64,000 nt of DNA from Polychytrium aggregatum. Taxonomy: Eukaryota > Chytridiomycota > Chytridiomycetes > Polychytriales. This document shows, piece after piece, positions 34,315 through 44,037 of this stretch. The translations under genes and the position numbers were made by a program. The notes beneath the pieces were generated by a model that was not told the origin of the DNA, ran no database searches, and saw only the letters and a program-made list of their open reading frames with translations. Location: assembly GCF_025602895.1 (NCBI RefSeq), contig NW_026516210.1, positions 868,001 to 932,000 on the forward strand. The letters run 5' to 3'. Numbering within the stretch: position 1 is the first letter of the stretch; each line of letters starts with the position of its first letter.

Positions 34315-37300
34315 TTAGCGACGAACTCCGGGCGTCGCCTTCGGCTTTGAGGGATAGCGAAGGTGGAAGTCAGCAACAAGATCAGTGGCGTGGGAAACAT
34401 TGGCAGCGGGCTCCCAAGACCGGTCAGTCTCGGAATAGCCCTTCCACTGAACCAAGTACTGTAAGCGACCACGGAAAAGCCGAGAATCGAGAACAGGTCT
34501 CGACCTCAAACTCTTCCTGGGAGTCAACAAGAATGGGTGGAGGTTCGGGTTGGGTGAACTCGGGAACAATGTCCTTCGTTCGGGGTTCAAGGAGGGATAC
34601 ATGAAAGACGGGGTGGACTTTAAGTGTGGAAGGGAGTTTAAGTTCAAAGGCAACGGGGTTGATGCGGCGAAGAACTTTAAAGGGGCCAAGATTTTTCTGA
34701 TCAAGCTTGTTGGAGGGGCGAAGGGTGCGGATGTGGCGACGATCAAGAAAAACGAGGTCGCCAACGGAGATGTCGGGAGTGGGGAGACGGGATTTGTTGG
34801 CCTGCAAAGTGTAGGACTCTTGGGCAACCCGGAGGTTGGCCTTGAGATCCTCGAGAACGGTCTGAAGTCGGTCGACACGTTCCTCGGCAGAGGGCACAAC
34901 AGAGGGATCACGGATGATGGAGGGATCAAAAATGGGGTGATGGCCATGGACTGCAAAGAAGGGAGTCATGCCAGTGGAAGTGTTTTCCGAGTTGTTGTAA
35001 GTGAACTCGGCAAGGGGAAGGTGAAGGGTCCAGTCGTCTTGCAGGTAATTGCAATGGATACGCAAATACTGCTCGATGACCTGGTTGAGAACTTCGGTCG
35101 AACCGTCGGTCTCGGGGTGGAAGGCAGAAGAAAGGGAAATCTTCGTCTTCAGAAGCTCATTGAAGCGCCTCCAGAAGGCCGAAGTAAACTGAGTTCCTCG
35201 GTCCGAAACAATAGACCGGGGACAACCATGCAAGCGGAAGATGTGGGAGAGGAAGAGTTCGGCGGTTTGCTCGCCTGTAACCGTCTTCGTGGTGGGCACA
35301 AAGTGTGCTTGTTTGGACAGGCGGTCCTTAACCACGAAGATGGAGTCAAAGCCGTTCGAAGGTGGGAGATCCGTGATGAAGTCCATCGACAGGTCCCACC
35401 AACGTTCGGAAGGAACGGGGAGAGGGTGAAGTAAACCATAAGGGGAGTGACGGGACGGCTTGGCTCGCTGGCACGCTTCACAATTAGCAATGAAGCGACG
35501 CACAGACTTACGAAGCCGGGGCCAGTGAAAGTCCCGGGAGATGAGCTCAACGGTCTTGGCAAGACCAAAGTGACCAGCGGCAGCGGAGCAGTGACGTTGC
35601 TCAAACACTTTGAGCTGGAGCTCGGGGGAAGGGACAACGATCAGGTCTTTAAAGTAAAGGAGACCGTCACGGAAGGAGTAATCGCCATCAAGACGTTTGG
35701 CGTTAAAGTCAGAAAGAAGGGAACAAGAAAGGGTGGCAGCTCGAATCTCGGAAAGAAAGTCGGGATTCGAGCCGATAACGGTGATGCTGTCGAGAGAAAT
35801 AGACTCGAACAGCTGAAGGAAGTTGGTGGAGTGGAGGGAGTCACCAGGCTTTATCTCAAAGTCAGAACGGCGACTGAGAGCATCGGCTTTGGTGTTGAGG
35901 CGACCAGGGCGGTGGTAAATGCGAAAGGCAAAGTCAGAAAGGAATTGGGCCCACCGGAACTGGCGGCGAGAAAGTTGGGAAGCGGAAGTGAACCGGGTAA
36001 GGTTCTGATGATCAGAGAAAACAAGAGTGGGATGATCGGGGTCGGCAGCCATCAAGTAATGACGCCAGGCAGTAAAGGAAGTCGACAATGGCAAGGAGCT
36101 CTTTGTCGTGGGTGTCATAATTCACCTCGGCGGGACGGAATTGCCGAGAGTGAAAAGCAACGGGGTGAAGAGCGCCGTCAGGGTCAAACTGGGAAAGGAC
36201 GGCACCCAAAGCAAAGTCAGAAGCATCGGGCTCGATGACAGCGGGTTTGGAGAAATCAAAGTAGCGAAGAATAGGTGCGGAAGTGAAGAACGTTTAAGAG
36301 AATCAAAAGCCTCTTGGGCCTCGGGAGACCAAGAGAAGGTGGAGGATTTGGTGGTGAGTGAAGTCAAAGGACGAGCAAGTGCAGAAAAGTCCTTGACGAA
36401 GCGGCGGTAAAAGTTTGCGAAACCAATAAAAACTTGGATGTCGCGAGCAGAAGAGGGAACAGGCCAAAGGGAAACGGCCTCGACCTTGGCAGGGTCCATT
36501 TTGATGCCATCGGCAGAAATGATCATGCCGAGAAAATCAACTTCAGAAAGGTCAAAAGAACACTTGGCCGGATTGACCTTAAGGGAGTGTTCACGAAGGC
36601 GAGAAAGAACAAGCTTAACATGCTCCTCATGCTCCTGGGGATCTTTTGAGAAGATCAGGATGTCGTCAAGATAAATGACAACACAGACACCAAGGAGGTC
36701 CGAGAAGATGTCGTTCATAAAAAACTGGAAAGCAGCGGGGGCATTCGAAAGACCAAAGGGGATAACATTGTACTCGTAATGAGCCAGATTTGCAAACAAA
36801 AGCAGTCTTCCACTCATCGCCCTTCTTGACACGAACCAAGTGGTAAGCATCAGGAAGGTCAAGGTGTGAGAAGACGCGGGCAGAAGAAAGTTTATCAAGA
36901 AGATCCTGGAAGAGGGGAAGAGGGTAACGATTCTTCTTCGTGATGGCATTGAGGCCCCGGTAGTCGACGCAAAGGCGAAGACCACCATTGGGCTTCTTCA
37001 CGAAGAAGCAGGGAGCACCAACGGGAGAAGAGGATTTGGAGATCCAACCACGTGCGAGGGCGTTGGTCAGATACTCCGAAAGAGCAGATTCCTCGGCCGG
37101 GGACAAAGGATAGACTTTCCCCGGCTTTGGCAAACGAGGTTCCTTTCCATCCTCGGTCCGTACAAACTCAATAGACAAGTCATACGGACGATGAGGAGGC
37201 AAGGAAGAAGGAGGGTCAGACTTGAGGCTGAAAACGTCGCCAAACTCATTGTATTTGAGTGGGACACCTCGAGAGTCAACAGGGGGTGCCAGACTCGGCA

Positions 37301-38140
37301 TACACCTTCGTCGTGAGCACGGACCTTATCGACACCGTAGGATACGTCTCCGGCGAAGGAGGACGGATATCCATTTGGGCAGCGAAAATGTCGAGCTTGT
37401 CTTCCCGTGCAAGACGGAGAAGACTCGCCGCATTAACGAGCTCAATGTCGGGTGAAGATGAAGGCCGTTGGCTCTTCAGAAAGCGAAGCAGAGTCAAGGC
37501 GGGAAGAAAGGGAAGGCGAAGTGCCAAAGGAGGGAACCGGTGTAAGGGATGGACCGGAGGGAGGAGTCAAAGGCGAAGTGCCCGAAGGGGGAGGCGAGGA
37601 GCCGGAAGTGGACGAAGTGTCCAAGGAAGAAGCAGAGACATCCGCGAGGATGTGTCCATCGGCAAGGCAAGAGGGATCGGAGAATGAAAGGGAGAGGGAC
37701 TTCCAATTGACAACTGGATTATGCAAGCGCATCCAGGGAAGACCAAGAGTGATGGGAGTGGTGGAGAGTCGAGTCACAAGAAAAGAAATCGACTCGGTGT
37801 GGGAACCAATGGTCAGAGTCAAAGGCACGGTTTGGAAACGAATGAAACCGGCCGAAGAGCCATCAGCAAGGGAAACGGAGTAAGGAGTAGAAAGAGGGAT
37901 AAGAGAGAGTTTATGGAGATCCGCAAAGGCAGGATCAATGAGGGCAAGAGCGGTGCATCCATCATCAATAAAGACAGAAAGGGAGATGGAGACCGGGCCA
38001 GAAAGACTCATGACGATAAGGGTGGCCGGAAGAAGAAGCTTATCGTCCGATAGTGACGAGTCAGAGGGGGAAGATGTTCGTATCGCCGAACAGACCACCT
38101 CGCTTACTTGCGAGGTGCTGCTCGGCTGTGGGCATTTCCC
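34315..38140 (-). pseudogene. pol: B3 pol with several single-base frameshifts
   Basis: Same pol as B4, but the frame breaks near 37460-37500, 37285 (extra g), 36778 (extra t), 36285 (missing base), 36080 (extra g) and 34497 (extra g). Protease, RT, RNase H, integrase and chromodomain are recognisable in order across the pieces. Entry by -1 shift at 38134-38140. Confidence 0.85.
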
Positions 38141-39057
38141 GAGTTCCGTTTGACCAGAACCGGGCACTGCTGAACATCGCGACTGCCGGGACAAGACTTT
38201 TCCCCGCAGTACAAGCAGAGACCCTGCTCACGACGTCGCTTTTTCTCGACGTCGGAGAGCTTAGCAGGGCGGACCGAGACAGAGTCAAGGTCCATGGGAG
38301 TGGGGGCAGAAGCGGAGGAAGAAGAAACATGCGCGGGAGAATGGTGGTGATGGGGAGCAGAGCGAGAAGAAGGAGGAGGAGGTTGGGAACGGGAGGAGAC
38401 CTTGAGACGATGAAGGGCATCGTCGTACTCGACCGCTGCCTTGATCAACTCAGGCAAGGAAGCGGGAGCGGGGCGGAGACCGATGAGGTGGAACTTGACC
38501 TCAGACTTCAAACCCTCCTTGAAGAAGTGCATCTTGGTGGGTTCATCGGTCTGGACTCGGGCGGCGAGCTGGACAAACCGGGTGGCGAAGGCTTGGCAGG
38601 ACTTAAGTTGAACCAAGCGCTTGAGGTCGTTGAGGGCCTTATCTTGCGAGGAGGCCGTGTCCTCACCGAAGGTCGACTTGAGGGCAACTTCGAAGTCGGC
38701 GAAGGAGGCAGGGAAGCGGTTGGCCATGTAGAAGGCTGCTTCGTACCACTTGAAAGCCTCACCGCGGAGGAAGGAGGTGGCATAAAGGACCTTCTGGCGC
38801 TCGGGCGCGAAGAAGGCGGGATCGGCGAGGAAAACGAGGTGGCACTGGGCGAGGAAGGCCGTCGTCTCGTCGCGGGAACCTAGGAACTCCTTGGGCTTGT
38901 TCACCTGGTAGACCTGGCGGGGAGCGGCGGCGGGAGCTTGCAGATCTTGGATCTGACAATGGAGAGCAGCGTTCTGGGTCATGAGGGCGTTCATACGCTC
39001 CTCCATGCGCGCCAGATACGCATTCAAGTCTGCAGGGGGTGCAGCAGGCTCAGCCAT
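38104..39057 (-). CDS. gag: B3 gag
   Basis: 317-residue Gag, open, very close to B1 gag, with the same C-X2-C-X4-C-X8-C cluster. Confidence 0.87.
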   Translation of the reverse strand: MAEPAAPPADLNAYLARMEERMNALMTQNAALHCQIQDLQAPAAAPRQVYQVNKPKEFLGSRDETTAFLAQCHLVFLADPAFFAPERQKVLYATSFLRGEAFKWYEAAFYMANRFPASFADFEVALKSTFGEDTASSQDKALNDLKRLVQLKSCQAFATRFVQLAARVQTDEPTKMHFFKEGLKSEVKFHLIGLRPAPASLPELIKAAVEYDDALHRLKVSSRSQPPPPSSRSAPHHHHSPAHVSSSSASAPTPMDLDSVSVRPAKLSDVEKKRRREQGLCLYCGEKSCPGSRDVQQCPVLVKRNSGNAHSRAAPRK

Positions 39058-39128
39058 CGGATCGACGAGGGAAAGAGAGGCGAAAGAAGAAGAAAGGCCG
39101 GGAAGCCAAGAGGGAGCGTTCAAAATGA

Positions 39129-39920
39129 TGTTAGAGTCCGAAGGGGACTCAACGGCAAAAAGAAGAAGTGAGCTCGAAGTGAGCTCAGGGAAGGCAAGGG
39201 TAAAGTCCGAAGTGGACTCGGAGAGGGAGCGAGGAAATTAAAGATCCGTTCAAGATAAGACTTGTCTCGAAATGAGACGTGAGGAACACTCAGAGAATAA
39301 AGTAGAAGGCACTTTATTTAGTCCTATTTTGAACGCTGAGGTTCGACTACACATCGCGGGGGTCAGGCTATTTATAGACAAGTCCGGACTTGGCAGCGAA
39401 GGGCGGCCAAGGGAGGGAAAAGTGGGCGATCGAGCAGGGCGAAGGGGGCGATGCACGAACGAGGGCCGAGAAGGACCACCGAGACAGGCAGAGAACCAAA
39501 GCGAGAGAGGCGCAAGCAAAAGCGAAGCACCAGGCAGGAGAAACGTGCAAAGGCGAAGCAATGTGACTCAACATCCAAGAAGCGGATTGGTCAAGTATAA
39601 GGTTGGGGCAAATGCGTGCGAGATGAACAAGAGATCGGGGCGGTCCGGCAGGTCATGAGTCACCGGTGGGGGGACACATGACCGGCAGCCGAATTGTAAC
39701 CAATCGTAGCGAAGCGCGTGCACAAACAAACCGGCGCGTGCGAAGAAGACAAAGGAAGCGGAGCAGCGCGGGAAAACGGAAGTGCGGAAGGAGCGGAAAA
39801 GACAGGCAAAAGGCGGAAAATCGGAGGGGAACTGCAAAGCTACACACAAACAAACAGAAAGGCAAAAGAACAGCCAAGTGTGCAGTCAAAGTGGGGAACA
39901 GGCAGGAGCTATCCCTAACA
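39129..39920 (-). repeat. B3 5' LTR
   Basis: 792 bp, followed by aaatg (39921-39925). Confidence 0.92.
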
Positions 39921-40044
39921 AAATGGCAGGCAAAAGGCGGAAAATCGGAGGGGAACTGCAAAGCTACACACAAACAAACAGAGGGGCAAAAGAACAGCCC
40001 AGTGTGCAGTCAAAGTGGAGAACAGGCAGGAGCTATCCCTAACA
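39921..40044 (-). repeat. B2 3' LTR, right part
   Basis: Remainder of the LTR split by B3, ending CTAACA before the B2 polypurine tract. The first five bases are the duplicated target. Confidence 0.85.
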
Positions 40045-40056
40045 TCATCCCCTTCC

Positions 40057-42209
40057 TTAGCGACGAACTCCGGACGTCGCCTTCGGCTTTGAGGGATAGC
40101 GAAGGTGGAAGTCAGCAACAAGATCAGTGGCGTGGGAAACATTGGCAGCGGGCTCCCAAGACCGGTCAGTCTCGGAATAGCCCTTCCACTGAACCAAGTA
40201 CTGTAAGCGACCACGGAAGAGCCGAGAATCGAGAACAGTCTCGACCTCAAACTCTTCCTGGGAGTCAACAAGAATGGGTGGAGGTTCGGGTTGGGTGAAC
40301 TCGGGAACAATGTCCTTCGTTCGGGGTTCAAGGAGGGATACATGAAAGACGGGGTGGACTTTGAGTGTGGAAGGGAGTTTAAGTTCAAAGCGAAGAACTT
40401 TAAAGGGGCCAAGCTTTTTCTGATCAAGCTTGTTGGAGGGACGAAGGGTGCGGATGTGGCGACGATCAAGAAAAACGAGGTCGCCAACGGAGATGTCGGG
40501 AGTGAGGAGACGGGATTTGTTGGCCTGCACAGTGTAGGACTCTTGGGCAACCCGGAGGTTGGCCTTGAGATCCTCGAGAACGGTCTGAAGTCGGTCGACA
40601 CGTTCCTCGGCAGAGGGCACAACAGAGGGATCACGGATGATGGAGGGATCAAAAATTGGATGGTGGCCATGGACTGCAAAGAAGGGAGTCATGCCAGTGG
40701 AAGTGTTTTCCGAGTTGTTGTAAGTGAACTCGGCAAGGGGAAGGTGAAGGGTCCAGTCGTCTTGCAGGTAATTGCAATGGATACGCAAATACTGCTCGAT
40801 GACCTGGTTGAGAACCTCGGTCGAACCGTCGGTCTCGGGGTGGAAGGCAGAAGAAAGGGAAATCTTCGTCTTCAGAAGCGCATTGAAGCGCCTCCAGAAG
40901 GCCGAAGTAAACTGAGTTCCTCGGTCCGAAACAATAGACCGGGGACAACCATGCAAGCGGAAGATGTGGGAGAGGAAGAGTTCGGCGGTTTGCTCGCCTG
41001 TAACCGTCTTCGTGGTGGGCACAAAGTGTGCTTGTTTGGACAGGCGGTCCTTAACCACGAAGATGGAGTCAAAGCCGTTCGAAGGTGGGAGATCCGTGAT
41101 GAAGTCCATCGACAGGTCCCACCAACGTTCGGAAGGAACGGGGAGAGGGTGAAGTAAACCATAAGGGGAGTGACGGGACGGCTTGGCTCGCTGGCACGCT
41201 TCACAATTAGCAATGAAGCGACGCACAGACTTACGAAGCCGGGGCCAGTGAAAGTCCCGGGAGATGAGCTCAACGGTCTTGGCAAGACCAAAGTGACCAG
41301 CGGCAGCGGAGCAGTGACGTTGCTCAAACACTTTGAGCTGGAGCTCGGGGGAAGGGACAACGATCAGGTCTTTAAAGTAAAGGAGACCGTCACGGAAGGA
41401 GTAATCGCCATCAAGACGTTTGGCGTTAAAGTCAGAAAGAAGGGAACAAGAAAGGGTGGCAGCTCGAATCTCGGAAAGAAAGTCGGGGTTCGAGCCGATA
41501 ACGGTGATGCTGTCGAGAGAAATAGACTCGAACAGCTGGAGGAAGTTGGTGGAGTGGAGGGAGTCACCAGGCTTTATCTCAAAGTCAGAACGGCGACTGA
41601 GAGCATCGGCTTTGGTGTTGAGACGACCAGGGCGGTGGTAAATGCGAAAAGCAAAGTCAGAAAGGAATTGGGCCCACCGGAACTGGCGGCGAGAAAGTTG
41701 GGAAGCGGAAGTGAACCGGGTAAGGTTCTGATGATCAGAGAAGACAAGAGTGGGATGATCAGGGTCGGCAGGCCATCAAGTAATGACGCCAGGCAGTAAA
41801 GGAGTCGACAATGGCAAGGAGCTCTTTGTCGTGAGTGTCATAATTCACCTCGGCGGGACGGAATTGCCGAGAGTGAAAAGCAACGGGGTGAAGAGCGCCG
41901 TCAGGGTCAAACTGGGAAAGGACGGCACCCAAAGCAAAGTCAGAAGCATCGGGCTCGATGACAGCGGGTTTGGAGAAATCAAAGTAACGAAGAATAGGTG
42001 CGGAAGTGAATGAACGTTTAAGAGAATCAAAAGCCTCTTGGGCCTCGGGAGACCAAGAGAAGGTGGAGGATTTGGTGGTGAGTGAAGTCAAAGGACGAGC
42101 AAGTGCAGAAAAGTCTTTGACGAAGCGGCGATAAAAGTTTGCGAAACCAATAAAGACTTGGATGTCGCGAGCAGAAGAGGGAACAGGCCAAAGAGAAACG
42201 GCCTCGACC
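40057..42209 (-). pseudogene. pol: B2 pol, 3' half
   Basis: RNase H to chromodomain of B pol. One extra g near 41768 (ggcaggccatc) breaks the frame in RNase H, and a small in-frame deletion near 40390 removes six residues of the integrase C-terminal region. B4 interrupts it at 42209. Confidence 0.85.
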
Positions 42210-43000
42210 TGTTAGGGATAGCTTCTGCTTGTTCTCCACTTTGACTGCACACTTGGCTGTTCTTTTGCCTTTCTGTTTGTTTGTGTGTAGCTTTGCAGTT
42301 CCCCTCCAATTTTCCGCCTTTTGCCTGCCATTTCCGCTCCTTCCGCACTTCCGTTTCCCCGCGCTGCTCCGCTTCCTTTGTCTTCTTCGCACGCGCCGGT
42401 TTGTTTGTGCACGCGCCTTGCTGCGATTGGTTGCAATTCGGCTGCCGGTCATGTGTCCCACCACCGGTGACTCATGACCTGCCTGACCGCCCCGATCTCT
42501 TGTTCATCTCGCATGCATTTGCCCCAACCTTATACTTGACCAATCCGCTTCTTGGACGTTGAGTCACATTGCTTCGCCTTTGCACGTTTCTCCTGCCAGG
42601 TGCTTCGCTTTTGCTTGCGCCTCTCTCGCTTTGGTTCTCTGCCTGTCTCGGTGGTCCTTCTCGGCCCTCGTTCGTGCATCGCCCCCTTCGCCCTGCTCGA
42701 TCGCCCACTTTTCCCTCCCTTGGCCGCCCTTCGCTGCCAAGTCCGGACTTGTCTATAAATAGCCTGACCCCCGCGATGTGTAGTCGAACCTCAGCGTTCA
42801 AAATAGGACTAAATAAAGTGCCTTCTACTTTATTCTCTGAGTGTTCCTCACGTCTCATTTCGAGACTAGTCTTATCTTGAACGGATCTTTGCTTCCCTCG
42901 CTCCCTCTCCGAGTCCACTTCGGACTTTACCCTTGCCTTCCCTGAGCTCACTTCGAGCTCACTTCTTCTTTTGCCGTTGAGTCCCCTTCGGACTCTAACA
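42210..43000 (+). repeat. B4 5' LTR (791 bp)
   Basis: TATA box TATAAA at 42754-42759, self-complementary primer segment at 42793-42804, AATAAA at 42812-42817, then four hairpins at 42852-42995 before the TAACA end. Confidence 0.93.
42852..42995 (+). repeat. four short hairpins in B U5
   Basis: Inverted repeats at 42852-42866 (GTCTC/GAGAC), 42912-42926 (AGTCC/GGACT), 42944-42960 (GAGCTC/GAGCTC) and 42979-42995 (GAGTCC/GGACTC), each with a 5-nt loop ending TTC. The same set appears in the other B LTRs. Confidence 0.8.
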
Positions 43001-43002
43001 TC

Positions 43003-43014
43003 ATTTTGAACGCT
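43003..43014 (+). promoter_or_regulatory. B4 putative self-priming site
   Basis: ATTTTGAACGCT, two bases inside the LTR, is the exact complement of AGCGTTCAAAAT at 42793-42804 near the expected RNA 5' end. Tf1 of fission yeast primes in this way. No TGG-type tRNA site is present. Confidence 0.72.
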
Positions 43015-43071
43015 CCCTCTTGGCTTCCCGGCCTTTCTTCTTCTTTCGCCTCTCTTTCCCTCGTCGATCCG

Positions 43072-44029
43072 ATGGCTGAGCCTGCTGCACCCCCTGCAGA
43101 TCTCAATGCGTATCTGGCGCGCATGGAGGAGCGTATGAACGCCCTCATGACCCAGAACGCTGCTCTCCATCGTCAGATCCAAGATCTGCAAGCTCCCGCC
43201 GCCGCTCCCCGCCAGGTCTACCAGGTGAACAAGCCCAAGGAGTTCCTAGGTTCCCGCGACTGAGACGACGGCCTTCCTCGCCCAGTGCCACCTCGTCTTC
43301 CTCGCCGATCCTGCCTTCTTCGCGCCCGAGCGCCAGAAGGTCCTTTATGCCACCTCCTTCCTCCGCGGCGAAGCTTTCAAAGTGGTACGAGGCCGCCTTC
43401 TACTATGGCCAACCGCTTCCCGGCTTCCTTCGCGGATTTTGAAGTTGCCCTCAAGTCGACCTTCGGTGAGGACACGGCCTCCTCGCAAGATAAGGCCTTG
43501 AACGACCTCAAACGCTTGGTCCAGCTCAAGTCCTGCCAAGCCTTCGCCACCCGCTTCGTCCAGCTCGCCGCCCGCGTCCAGACTGACGAACCCACCAAGA
43601 TGCACTTCTTCAAGGAGGGTTTGAAGTCTGAGGTCAAGTTCCACCTCATCGGTCTCCGCCCCGCTCCCGCTTCCTTGCCCTGAGTTGATCAAGGCAGCGG
43701 TCGAGTACGACGATGCCCTCCATCGTCTCAAGGTCTCCTCCCGTTCCCAACCTCCTCCTCCTTCTTCTCGCTCTGCTCCCCATCACCACCATTCTCCCGC
43801 GCATGTTTCTTCTTCCTCCTCTTCTGCACCCACTCCCATGGACCTTGACTCTGTCTCGGTCCGCCCTGCTAAGCTCTCCGACGTCGAGAAAAAGCGACGT
43901 CGTGAGCAGGGTCTCTGCTTGTACTGCGGGGAAAAGTCTTGTCCCGGCAGTCGCGATGTTCAGCAGTGCCCGGTTCTGGTCAAACGGAACTCGGGAAATG
44001 CTCACAGCCGAGCAGCACCTCGCAAGTAA
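43072..44029 (+). pseudogene. gag: B4 gag with four 1-base insertions
   Basis: Same Gag as B1 to B3 but with extra bases near 43261 (gcgactgagac), 43380 (tttcaaagtgg), 43405 (ctactatggcc) and 43680 (ttgccctgag), giving open pieces 43006-43263, 43285-43683 and 43685-44029. All lesions are one-base insertions, which could be sequencing errors. The C-terminal cysteine cluster and frameshift site are unaffected. Confidence 0.87.
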
Positions 44030-44037
44030 GCGAGGTG
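43993..44037 (+). promoter_or_regulatory. B -1 frameshift signal
   Basis: Slippery GGGAAAT (43993-43999; TCG GGA AAT in gag phase), then a perfect 8-bp stem CACCTCGC/GCGAGGTG (44016-44023 and 44030-44037) with the gag stop in its 6-nt loop. The 16-nt spacer is longer than usual; a GCTC/GAGC pairing in between or a pseudoknot may fill it. Confidence 0.7.

Larger units (their letters stand above)
33511..39920 (-). mobile_element. B3: B element inserted in the LTR of B2
   Basis: Full-length B element: 3' LTR 33511-34302, 5' LTR 39129-39920, both 792 bp, with duplication aaatg at 33506-33510 and 39921-39925. Gag is open; pol carries about six single-base changes. Because it lies in another B LTR, five B LTR segments stand close together here. 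Confidence 0.93.
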
